Assembly (NCBI GenBank): GCA_037441445.1
Contig: JBBISE010000201.1
Location: 1-5,415, forward strand
Source: JAAYQU01 sp037441445
GTDB lineage: Bacteria > Bacteroidota > Bacteroidia > Bacteroidales > Salinivirgaceae
Direction of reading: 5' to 3'
Length of the DNA: 5,415 nt
The position numbers and the translations under genes are program-made. Shown piece after piece: positions 1-5,232 of this stretch; the stretch's first letter is position 1, and the number at the start of each line of letters is the position of its first letter. The notes beneath the pieces are model-generated. The model was given only the letters and a program-made list of their open reading frames with translations, made no database searches and was not told where the DNA came from.

Positions 1-499
1 AGAAATACGATTCTAAGCGCAGCTGCAAACATGCCAATGGTTATTTTCCCTGTATTGCGTTTTATGATTTAATGTAGGATTTTGAGACCATTGGTATGCT
101 TTCGAATTTCCATAGTTTTCACAAAAGAGTGCAATTCTTATATGTTCTTCTCGCCAACCTCAACGTAGCAACGAGTATTATCGGAAAATTTACTCAGTAA
201 ATCCTATAAGAGAGCCATAAAAGGATTAAATTTGTATGCAGATATTTTTGCTGCGGAATTAAGGAGATATTGCATTTTTTGAAGTTGTTTACGAAAAAGG
301 AATTGAAGGACAAAGATACATTAATTTTAAACCGTCAGCAATGGGGGCGGATATAGTAAAGGTAAACTAAATTTGTACCTGATTTAGCCGTAAAACCTGT
401 TCCGAAGGAAACGCAGTTTAAATGGTACTGATTCTGGCTACGTGTAAGCAGGGTGGTCAAATTAGATGTAGATGTTGAAATGGAAACAGCTGAAAAGGA
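1..499. other. Gene-poor left end with only short broken frames
   Basis: This stretch carries no intact gene that I can support. In the plus frame beginning at base 1, a hydrophobic 23-codon stretch (ending VIFPVLRFMI) stays open from the edge to a TAA at 70-72, and could be the tail of a gene lying to the left. An imperfect inverted repeat, 30-41 against 87-98 (11 Watson-Crick pairs and one G-T), surrounds that stop. Bases 169-370 hold two overlapping coding-like pieces, described separately. Bases 371-499 show short frames only. I see no tRNA, rRNA, recognisable transposase or clear insertion-sequence end. The mixture of short protein-like stretches in shifted frames suggests decayed coding DNA, but no family is recognisable. 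Confidence 0.5.
169..370 (+). pseudogene. Possible frameshifted gene remnant of unknown family
   Basis: Two plus-strand frames that overlap between 260 and 282 both look protein-like. The first runs from just after a TAG at 166-168 to a TGA at 280-282 and includes the stretch KRAIKGLNLYADIFAAELRR. The second runs to a TAA at 368-370 and includes EVVYEKGIEGQRYINFKPSA. Removing one T from the six-T run at 275-280 would join them into one frame of about 66 codons, which is what a homopolymer frameshift would produce. No upstream start codon is obvious and I do not recognise the family. It could equally be chance open frames in non-coding DNA, so this is a weak call. Confidence 0.22.
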
Positions 500-535
500 A
501 AACCCCTTCAAAATCAATTGTTTTTGAAGGGGTTT
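500..535 (-). terminator. Rho-independent terminator of the M6 protease gene
   Basis: A perfect 14-bp inverted repeat pairs 500-513 with 522-535, with an 8-base loop. Read on the minus strand it starts 13 bases after the protease stop codon and contains a CCCC/GGGG core followed by a T-rich tail (TTTTCCTTTTC). Because the outer stem is A/T-rich on both sides it might also stop plus-strand transcription, but no plus-strand gene is visible to its left. Confidence 0.85.
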
Positions 536-548
536 GATTCAAACGTGT

Positions 549-2573
549 TTAATTTTGCTTTATTAGCTTATGAAAGGACGTTTTGTGATCTGAGTTTTGA
601 ATTTCCACCCAATAAATTCCGGTTGGCAATGTAGAAATATCAATTTGCGCTATACCCGTTTCGCCATCTTGGTGCAGCAACATATTTCCTGTCATGCTGT
701 AAATCAATACTTTGGTTACATCTGTCTGACTTTGTACAAACAGTGTGTTCCCGGCAGGGTTAGGATAAAGAATAGCTTTATTATTAATGGTATGAATTGA
801 AGCGGCCTCGCGGAATACAGCCTTCACCGTGTCGTCTGGAGTGGTTATGGTGTAATCAATTTCCGGATTAACGCTTATTAAACTTCCCAAACGGCTAATC
901 CAGGCAACAAATTCCCATCCGTCGTTTGGATTTGAAGCTAAGGGAACTATTGTCCCAATGGAATAAGAACCCGTTCCTGTCGGATTTCCTGCCTGTGCTG
1001 GTTCAGCAACGACTGTCAATTGTAATTCAGTGCCAAACGAAACATTGAAAGAAATGGATTCCCCAATTTCGGTCACATTGAAAATGTTTAATCCTCCGTT
1101 GCTTCCATCGCAAAGGAAACTGGACGGGTTGGTCAGGTCGTTTATTTCTGTTCGGCCTGCATCAGAAGAAAACACGGCGATGTCGGGTTCGCCATTGACT
1201 TGCAAATCTCCACCGGGTCGGTAAACATACACTTCGTCGAACACTGAAACCCCGTCATATTGGGCATTCCCATCAAAATTTGGGTTAATGCGATACACCA
1301 ATAATCCTTGGTTTGGTAATAAAGACTCAAATTCACCTTCGAACTTGCGGTATTCTACCATAAAAAATTCGTTGGAAGAATAGGGTGATGCTATTTTAAA
1401 ACAGTTGTTGGTTTGTTGGGTTGTTGGATATACGGTGTATTGTCCTGCCTCAGTAATCTCGGGAATATCGCTAATCCAGTATTGTTGAGCATATTTCCAT
1501 TTCATGTAGGTCAACATATGGCCTGATCCACTGTTCATGACATCCCATTTTCCGGCTGGTTTGATATTGGTATAATTGTAATAATGGTAAAGATCGGGTG
1601 CACCTAAAACATGGAAAAGTTCGTGCGATAAAGTTCTTACACTGACCTGATTTTCAGGTTGAAACGTGTAATCGTACACCATTTTTCCATTGATATAAAC
1701 ATCGTATGTGTAGAGTGCCCAACGGTGTGCCCACAACAAATCGGCCCATTCGCCCGCGTTGCCGTTAACCATAAAGCAAACGTTGTCAACGTACCCATCA
1801 TCATCGGCATCGATGTTTAAGTCAGCCGGAATTGGATGGTTCTCATTGATCCAGGTAACCGCGTTGACCAGCATTTGGTGTTCGCGCAGGCGGCGTTCGG
1901 TGCTTCCGTCATAGCCTTCCGGATTGTTGGTGGCATCATATGGTTCGTAGTAATTTCTTGGATATTGATCGGTATAGGATGCGTTGGATGTTTCAGGATT
2001 TTCAACCGAAGGATAATGTGTGCTGTTGATAGTTAATTGGTTATAAGATGTTTCCCAATAGTATGCTTTTACCGAATATCCGTCGGGCTGGTTCAACCTG
2101 TCATCGTAGAGTTGTCTAGGCGTTACAATTTCTTCTTCGCCGGCAAACTTGATGTATATGACCAGGTTGTTAAAATTTCCTGTGTGCAAGGTACTTCTGC
2201 TGCTTTTCTGCTGATTCAGAATGGTTTTTTGTGGAATTTCCAGATCTTTCCTTCGATTTTTAATTAGCTCGTTGTCAAGCAACTTCATTTTTTGAAGTCC
2301 AACACTGGCCGGGTTTACTGTGCCTACTCTGTGCGCCGATGCAATATACTTTCCATTCGCGGGAACTGCGTAATAGTAGTATTTGCTGGCACCCTGAATG
2401 ATTGGAAACCCGTTTTCGTCGTGAATCCAATTGAAGAATTCGTCACCTGAAACGAAACATTCTATGCGCGTTCCGTCGGGCTGTGTAATGGAGTAAGGCA
2501 GTTTATCAAAGGGAGCTGCCACAATTTTGCCCACTATAAAAAGGACAATTAAAAGGGATAACAGTTGCTTCAT
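549..2573 (-). CDS. Secreted M6-family zinc metalloprotease with T9SS sorting domain
   Basis: This is a 674-residue secreted endopeptidase. Residues 1-20 form a signal peptide with a likely cleavage after VAA. Residues about 21-95 resemble the M6 propeptide (GDEFFNWI, DENGFPI). The catalytic domain runs from about 130 to 500. It carries the zinc motif HELFHVLGAPD at 317-327, which fits HExxHxxGxxD with E318 as general base, a Met-turn WDVM at 343-346, and a Ca-binding-like DADDDGYVD at 255-263. Residues about 518-588 resemble an InlB/Bacteroides-type repeat domain (DGWEFVAW, VKAVF). Residues about 598-674 are a type A T9SS sorting domain (YPNP, LIYSMTG, LPTGIYWVEI, terminal HKLIKQN). By family knowledge the protein is exported by Sec and then passed through T9SS to the surface or medium. 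The ATG at 2571-2573 has no Shine-Dalgarno sequence, but the signal peptide fixes the start. The substrate is unknown. Confidence 0.95.
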   Translation of the reverse strand: MKQLLSLLIVLFIVGKIVAAPFDKLPYSITQPDGTRIECFVSGDEFFNWIHDENGFPIIQGASKYYYYAVPANGKYIASAHRVGTVNPASVGLQKMKLLDNELIKNRRKDLEIPQKTILNQQKSSRSTLHTGNFNNLVIYIKFAGEEEIVTPRQLYDDRLNQPDGYSVKAYYWETSYNQLTINSTHYPSVENPETSNASYTDQYPRNYYEPYDATNNPEGYDGSTERRLREHQMLVNAVTWINENHPIPADLNIDADDDGYVDNVCFMVNGNAGEWADLLWAHRWALYTYDVYINGKMVYDYTFQPENQVSVRTLSHELFHVLGAPDLYHYYNYTNIKPAGKWDVMNSGSGHMLTYMKWKYAQQYWISDIPEITEAGQYTVYPTTQQTNNCFKIASPYSSNEFFMVEYRKFEGEFESLLPNQGLLVYRINPNFDGNAQYDGVSVFDEVYVYRPGGDLQVNGEPDIAVFSSDAGRTEINDLTNPSSFLCDGSNGGLNIFNVTEIGESISFNVSFGTELQLTVVAEPAQAGNPTGTGSYSIGTIVPLASNPNDGWEFVAWISRLGSLISVNPEIDYTITTPDDTVKAVFREAASIHTINNKAILYPNPAGNTLFVQSQTDVTKVLIYSMTGNMLLHQDGETGIAQIDISTLPTGIYWVEIQNSDHKTSFHKLIKQN

Positions 2574-2604
2574 AATTAAGGTTGTTTGAGAATTAATGAT
2601 TTGG

Positions 2605-2612
2605 CAAATATA
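2605..2612 (-). promoter_or_regulatory. Predicted -7 box of the M6 protease promoter
   Basis: The minus strand reads TATATTTGCC, an exact match to the Bacteroidota -7 consensus TAnnTTTG. It lies about 32 bases before the protease ATG and would give a leader of about 25 bases. It sits just after the LOG-gene terminator, as expected for a separate transcription unit. No good -33 TTTG is visible at the usual spacing, so the call rests on the -7 box and its position. Confidence 0.55.
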
Positions 2613-2635
2613 GAAAAAGTTTTTTCAGCATTCGA

Positions 2636-2681
2636 TGATTATGAAAAAACAAGAGCCCAAACAGTTCGATGATGTTTGGGC
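2636..2681 (-). terminator. Rho-independent terminator of the LOG-family gene
   Basis: GCCCAAACA at 2655-2663 pairs perfectly with TGTTTGGGC at 2673-2681 (9 bp, 9-base loop). On the minus strand the hairpin begins 26 bases after the LOG stop codon and is followed by TCTTGTTTTTTC, a good U-tract. It separates the LOG gene from the protease gene. Confidence 0.85.
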
Positions 2682-2707
2682 GGAAAGTATCTCAAAAGAA
2701 GCATGTT

Positions 2708-3331
2708 TTAATCCTGATCCACAACATTAAAATGTTCTTTGTCGCGGAATATTTCAATATATTTCTGGTATTCAGGGGCTTTATAGGTAAACAGGTTTTT
2801 AAACAAAACCTCAATTTTTTCAGAAGCAATTAAGGTTTCGCGGTGTGCGGGATTAACAAATCCTTCGTCAATCATGCGGTCAAGGTGCTTCAGAAGCAAA
2901 CCATAGAAGCCGTTTATGTTAGCAAACCCAATGGGCTTGGCGTGCAGTCCAAGCTGTGATGCCGTAATGACTTCGAAAATTTCTTCCAACGTGCCAAATC
3001 CACCGGGTAGAGCAATGAAAGCATCGGAAAGCTCCATCATTTTAGCCTTACGTTCGTGCATGGTTTCAACAATGATTAATTCGTCAGCACATTTCTCACC
3101 CAGCCCTTTCTCGGCAAGAAACCGGGGTATAACACCGGTTACACGTCCTCCGTAGCGTTTCACACTTTTTGCCAACTGGTGCATTAAACCAACAGAGGAG
3201 CCACCATAAACCAATTCCACATTGCTTTGAGCCATAAGACGACCCAGATTGATGGCTGCCGTCATGTATTCATGTCGTATGCCGGTATGGGATCCACAAA
3301 AAACGCCTATTTTTGATATAGTATTCGCCAT
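2708..3331 (-). CDS. LOG-family (TIGR00730) nucleotide 5'-monophosphate phosphoribohydrolase
   Basis: This is a 207-residue Rossmann-fold protein of the LOG (lonely guy) family. Such enzymes cleave the N-glycosidic bond of nucleoside 5'-monophosphates, releasing base and ribose 5-phosphate; plant and some bacterial members activate cytokinins. Visible marks are IGVFCGS near the N-terminus (8-14), YGGSSVGLM (42-50), the conserved Arg in MHERKAKM (R94) and the signature PGGFGTLEE (109-117), whose E117 and R94 correspond to the family's catalytic pair. The length fits cytosolic single-domain members (about 180-210). I chose the ATG at 3329-3331: the frame extends upstream to 3382, but the extra 17 residues lie in a 10-bp hairpin and match nothing in the family. 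The second sequence of the usual GGG-x-x-GLMG loop is slightly different here (GGSSVGLMH). The physiological substrate cannot be read from the sequence. A terminator follows. Confidence 0.93.
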   Translation of the reverse strand: MANTISKIGVFCGSHTGIRHEYMTAAINLGRLMAQSNVELVYGGSSVGLMHQLAKSVKRYGGRVTGVIPRFLAEKGLGEKCADELIIVETMHERKAKMMELSDAFIALPGGFGTLEEIFEVITASQLGLHAKPIGFANINGFYGLLLKHLDRMIDEGFVNPAHRETLIASEKIEVLFKNLFTYKAPEYQKYIEIFRDKEHFNVVDQD

Positions 3332-3352
3332 AATCGTGTTTTTTTTAAGAAC

Positions 3353-3394
3353 GAATCGTGGACTTGTGAGGTAAACCATCAAAATCCACGATTC
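3353..3394. repeat. 10-bp inverted repeat in the leader of the LOG gene
   Basis: GAATCGTGGA at 3353-3362 pairs perfectly with TCCACGATTC at 3385-3394 across a 22-base loop. It lies between the lipoprotein stop and the chosen LOG start, ending about 22 bases before that ATG. On the minus strand it is followed by GTTCTTAAAA, too poor in U for a convincing terminator; on the plus strand it is followed by TCTTTTATCC, but no plus-strand gene precedes it. It may be a weak terminator or attenuator between the two minus-strand genes, a transcript-stabilising or processing hairpin, or a regulator site. Confidence 0.6.
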
Positions 3395-3408
3395 TCTTTT
3401 ATCCTAGG

Positions 3409-3425
3409 TCATAGTCTAACTATGA
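3409..3425. repeat. Short hairpin just after the lipoprotein gene
   Basis: TCATAGT at 3409-3415 pairs with ACTATGA at 3419-3425 around a 3-base loop, 12 bases after the lipoprotein stop on the minus strand. There is no U-tract, so it is at best a weak terminator or an RNA 3'-end structure. The palindrome CCTAGG (3403-3408) adjoins it. Confidence 0.4.
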
Positions 3426-3437
3426 GCAATTATTTAT

Positions 3438-4055
3438 CTATTCCTGACCCTCTTTGGTTTCTTCTTTTTCGGCACCTTCAGCTTCTTGTGCAGCTTTTTC
3501 GTTTTCCAGTTTTTCTACTTTTGTTGCCTTTAGTGTGTAAAAAGAGAGGTAGCCTTTTTCAGTAGCGGCAATTTGCTCGCGGTATGTTTTAATTTTTTCA
3601 GCAGCAGAAACATGTTCTCCCATGTCGGCTTTCTCGCCATGTGCAGAGTGATCGTGTCCCTCTTCTTTTGCTTCTTCTTTCACGGCTTCTTTTTCAGTAA
3701 TTTCTTTTTCCCAATTGGCCAGGTACTGCTCATCGATTCTTATTTCTTCAAGAATACCTGTGGCTGCGAATTTTCCGCCTTCCATGTCGGATGCGAATGA
3801 TTGTAAATCACCGGCTGGTTCAACTTTCAATCTATGATCTGAATTTTCGCATACCATAAACATTTTTCCGCCACCGTGTCCACAAACATGATCGACAACG
3901 CCAATTGCAGTAACCGTTTTGCCGACATATTGGTCAACATTGACCATTAGGGCGTGTACGTTCATTTCGGGAACCTCTACTTCTGCCTTTTTCTGTGGTC
4001 CGCCACACGAAAACAAGATTGCCGCTGAGGCAATCATACTTAACATTTTCTTCAT
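3438..4055 (-). CDS. Putative lipoprotein with OB-like domain, HxCxH motif and charged tail
   Basis: This 205-residue protein is of unknown function. Residues 1-16 are a lipoprotein signal (MKKMLSMIASAAILFS) with the lipobox LFSC and the acylated Cys17, so it should sit in the cell envelope. Residues about 31-115 form a compact beta-rich region, possibly OB-fold-like (YVGKTVTAIGVVDHVCGHGG, then FAATGILEEIRI). Within it, H56-x-C58-x-H60 followed by GGG is a possible metal or haem site. Similar H-V-C-x-H-G-G lipoproteins occur in Bacteroidota as far as I recall. Residues about 116-205 are rich in Lys and Glu, probably helical or coiled, with the His cluster GHDHSAHGEKADMGEH (133-148). The ATG at 4053-4055 is fixed by the signal peptide. 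It is divergent from the cobalamin adenosyltransferase gene. A role in metal binding is inference; the fold call is tentative. Confidence 0.85.
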   Translation of the reverse strand: MKKMLSMIASAAILFSCGGPQKKAEVEVPEMNVHALMVNVDQYVGKTVTAIGVVDHVCGHGGGKMFMVCENSDHRLKVEPAGDLQSFASDMEGGKFAATGILEEIRIDEQYLANWEKEITEKEAVKEEAKEEGHDHSAHGEKADMGEHVSAAEKIKTYREQIAATEKGYLSFYTLKATKVEKLENEKAAQEAEGAEKEETKEGQE

Positions 4056-4117
4056 AATAGCCTGTTATTAAAGTTAATAGATTAAATTTTGTTCGGTTGT
4101 AATTCACACAAACCCTG

Positions 4118-4125
4118 CAAATTTA
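4118..4125 (-). promoter_or_regulatory. Predicted -7 box of the lipoprotein promoter
   Basis: The minus strand reads TAAATTTGCAGG, matching TAnnTTTG exactly. It would start transcription near 4111, giving a leader of about 56 bases before the lipoprotein ATG. A TTTG at the usual -33 spacing is not evident; the nearest, at 4155-4158 on the minus strand, is too distant (29-base spacer). Confidence 0.45.
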
Positions 4126-4226
4126 TGGATTTTGAGATTAAAATCATAGTAAATCAAAAAAAAACAAGGGGGAGACCAGGTCGAATGTCCCCGATAAGTA
4201 AGAAAAAAGAGGCTTTAATTTTTATT

Positions 4227-4269
4227 TTTGACATTCCCGGAAAGGAAAAATGTGTATTTTCGCGCCACT
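4227..4269 (+). promoter_or_regulatory. Predicted promoter of the cobalamin adenosyltransferase gene
   Basis: A -7 box TATTTTCG (4255-4262) matches the Bacteroidota consensus TAnnTTTG at all but one position and is followed by CGCCACT. The nearest -33 candidate is TTTG at 4227-4230, with a 24-base spacer that is longer than usual. Transcription would begin near 4269, leaving a leader of about 68 bases. Support comes from the almost identical core at 4904-4919 upstream of the next gene. Confidence 0.5.
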
Positions 4270-4318
4270 GTAACGTCATGTGAAACAATTTTTAGTATTC
4301 AGCGTTCAGTTATGTACA

Positions 4319-4331
4319 TGTTAAAATAACA
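4319..4331. repeat. Inverted repeat immediately before the GTG start
   Basis: TGTTA (4319-4323) and TAACA (4327-4331) form a 5-bp inverted repeat with an AAA spacer. It overlaps the AGGA (4331-4334) that precedes the GTG start by only two bases. AGGA is too close to the start to act as a normal Shine-Dalgarno sequence. The repeat might influence initiation, but it is short enough to be chance. Confidence 0.3.
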
Positions 4332-4336
4332 GGATT

Positions 4337-4888
4337 GTGAAAATATATACACGCACCGGCGATGACGGGACAACAGCATTATTAAATGGGACAAGGGTTC
4401 CCAAGTATCATCTTAGGATTGAAGCTTATGGAACCTTAGACGAACTTATTTCGTATATCGGTTTGGTACGCGACATGCCCAAGGTTGAAAAACACACTGT
4501 CGAGGCTTTAATTGAAATACAGGAGCGTTTAATGTCCGCTTCGGCCATCTTAGCGTCGGAATATGGATCCGAAGGAGCCCCGGTTCCGGCAATTTACAAT
4601 GCTGACATTGAATTTCTGGAGAAAGAAATGGATGCTACGGACGCACACTTGCCCCGCTTAACAGCTTTCGTTTTACCCGGTGGCAACCAAACCGTTTCGC
4701 AGACCCATGTTGCCCGTTGCATTTGCCGGCGTGCCGAGAGGCTGGCCTTGCAGGTTCAGGAGGAATATGGTGGATGCGAAATGGTCATTCAGTACCTTAA
4801 CCGTTTATCGGATTATTTGTTTGTCCTAGCCCGAAAATTCAGCGTCGATTTTAAAGCAAAAGAAATTGTTTGGAAACCGCGTTTGTAA
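4337..4888 (+). CDS. PduO-type cob(I)alamin adenosyltransferase
   Basis: This 183-residue cytosolic enzyme transfers the 5'-deoxyadenosyl group of ATP to cob(I)alamin (or cob(I)yrinic acid a,c-diamide), giving adenosylcobalamin for enzymes such as methylmalonyl-CoA mutase. It is full length for the PduO/MMAB type. The ATP-binding N-terminus YTRTGDDGTT is at 4-13. RVPKYHLRIEAYGTLDEL at 20-37 includes D35, which corresponds to the family's structural Asp. PGGN is at 114-117, the Arg-rich helix ARCICRRAER at 126-135 and YLNRLSDYLFVLAR at 153-166. It starts with GTG: in-frame codons upstream reach a TAA at 4322-4324 with no ATG, and MKIYTRTGD is the canonical N-terminus. DUF2795 follows after 57 bases. 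I give no symbol because names vary (pduO, cobO-like, yvqK). It implies adenosylcobalamin use, but no B12 genes are adjacent. Confidence 0.96.
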   Translation: MKIYTRTGDDGTTALLNGTRVPKYHLRIEAYGTLDELISYIGLVRDMPKVEKHTVEALIEIQERLMSASAILASEYGSEGAPVPAIYNADIEFLEKEMDATDAHLPRLTAFVLPGGNQTVSQTHVARCICRRAERLALQVQEEYGGCEMVIQYLNRLSDYLFVLARKFSVDFKAKEIVWKPRL

Positions 4889-4919
4889 ATAGAAATATTT
4901 TTATATTTTTGCGCCACTT
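4882..4919 (+). promoter_or_regulatory. Predicted promoter of the DUF2795 gene
   Basis: A -33 TTTG (4882-4885), overlapping the end of the adenosyltransferase gene, is followed after 18 bases by TATTTTTG (4904-4911), a perfect TAnnTTTG -7 box. The spacing is normal for Bacteroidota. It continues GCGCCACT, as in the upstream promoter. Transcription would start near 4918, with a leader of about 27 bases. Confidence 0.65.
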
Positions 4920-4945
4920 TTAATAACCAAAAAAACAACGGTCTT

Positions 4946-5167
4946 ATGTATTGGACTTTAGAATTAGCATCAAAACTGGAAGACGCGCCATGGCCCGCTA
5001 CACGGGACGAGCTTATTGACTTTGCTATCCGTTCGGGAGCCCCTTTGGAAGTAATTGAAAACCTCCAGGAAATTGAGGAAGAAGGCGAAGTGTATGAAAG
5101 TATCGAGGATATTTGGCCTGATTATCCCAGCAAAGAAGATTTTTTCTTCAACGAAGACGAATATTAG
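4946..5167 (+). CDS. DUF2795 domain-containing small acidic protein
   Basis: This 73-residue protein matches, from memory, a highly conserved short Bacteroidota family annotated as DUF2795 (MYWTLELASKLEDAPWPATR at the N-terminus, then a helical segment DELIDFAIRSGAPLEVIENL and an acidic C-terminus ending EDFFFNEDEY). It has no signal peptide or membrane segment, so it should be cytosolic. The family's function is unknown; the helical core with the ATRDELI/GAPLEVI pattern suggests a small helical domain, which is an inference. The ATG at 4946 is supported by the family N-terminus; there is no strong Shine-Dalgarno sequence (AACAACGGTCTT precedes it). It has its own predicted promoter and ends 30 bases before a strong terminator, so it can be expressed alone. 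An alternative frame at 5055-5267 is a shadow. Confidence 0.93.
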   Translation: MYWTLELASKLEDAPWPATRDELIDFAIRSGAPLEVIENLQEIEEEGEVYESIEDIWPDYPSKEDFFFNEDEY

Positions 5168-5171
5168 AATG

Positions 5172-5191
5172 GATTCATTCAGCTTTGAATC
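5172..5191. repeat. Small hairpin between the DUF2795 stop and the terminator
   Basis: GATTCA (5172-5177) pairs with TGAATC (5186-5191) around an 8-base loop, five bases after the stop codon region of the DUF2795 gene. It has no T-tract and may merely add structure to the 3' end. Confidence 0.3.
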
Positions 5192-5195
5192 AAAA

Positions 5196-5225
5196 ATAAA
5201 ACGCCGGAAGTTCCAGCGTTTTTTT
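5196..5225. terminator. Bidirectional terminator between convergent genes
   Basis: AAAACGC (5198-5204) pairs with GCGTTTT (5216-5222). GGA (5206-5208) and TCC (5212-5214) pair inside, beyond a C-A mismatch. Plus-strand transcription ends in seven T (5219-5225). On the minus strand the tail is TTTTATTTTTG, so the same hairpin serves the DUF2795 gene and the minus-strand PAS gene, whose stop codon is at 5233-5235. Confidence 0.85.
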
Positions 5226-5232
5226 ATGATTT

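Larger units (their letters stand above)
4056..4336. promoter_or_regulatory. Divergent intergenic control region
   Basis: This 281-base gap separates the minus-strand lipoprotein gene from the plus-strand adenosyltransferase gene. It contains a predicted -7 box on each strand (4118-4125 minus, 4255-4262 plus), listed separately. Between them lies a G-rich hairpin candidate, GGGGA at 4169-4173 with TCCCC at 4188-4192, whose loop begins with the small palindrome GACCAGGTC. Nearer the plus-strand start is a direct repeat TTCAG-CG-TTCAG (about 4299-4310) and an inverted repeat at 4319-4331. No B12-box of a cobalamin riboswitch is visible, so regulation of the adenosyltransferase by B12 is not supported. 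Confidence 0.6.

Noticed and set aside
13..159. Minus-strand open frame of about 48 codons without an ATG
   Set aside because: It has no start codon in frame and overlaps an equally plausible plus-strand frame; no family is recognisable.
335..517. 60-residue minus-strand open frame starting with TTG
   Set aside because: The start lies within the terminator hairpin of the protease gene, and the translation has no recognisable family features.
2037..2267. 76-residue plus-strand open frame antisense to the protease gene
   Set aside because: It is a shadow of the metalloprotease coding region, whose domains and reading frame are unambiguous.
2631..2673. TTCGATGAT repeated at 2631-2639 and 2665-2673
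   Set aside because: Two 9-base copies, one within the terminator loop, do not make a meaningful repeat element or CRISPR array.
3332..3382. Extended LOG start at 3382
   Set aside because: The 17 additional residues run through the leader hairpin and precede MANTISKIGVFCGS, the canonical family N-terminus.
4089..4283. 64-residue plus-strand open frame starting with TTG
   Set aside because: It spans both predicted promoters in the divergent intergenic region, and its lysine-rich translation reflects A-rich DNA.
4056..4336. Cobalamin riboswitch upstream of the adenosyltransferase
   Set aside because: GGGGGAGACCAGGTC resembles part of a B12 box by eye, but the expected AGYCAGGARACCTGCC is not present and the region is too short for the full fold.
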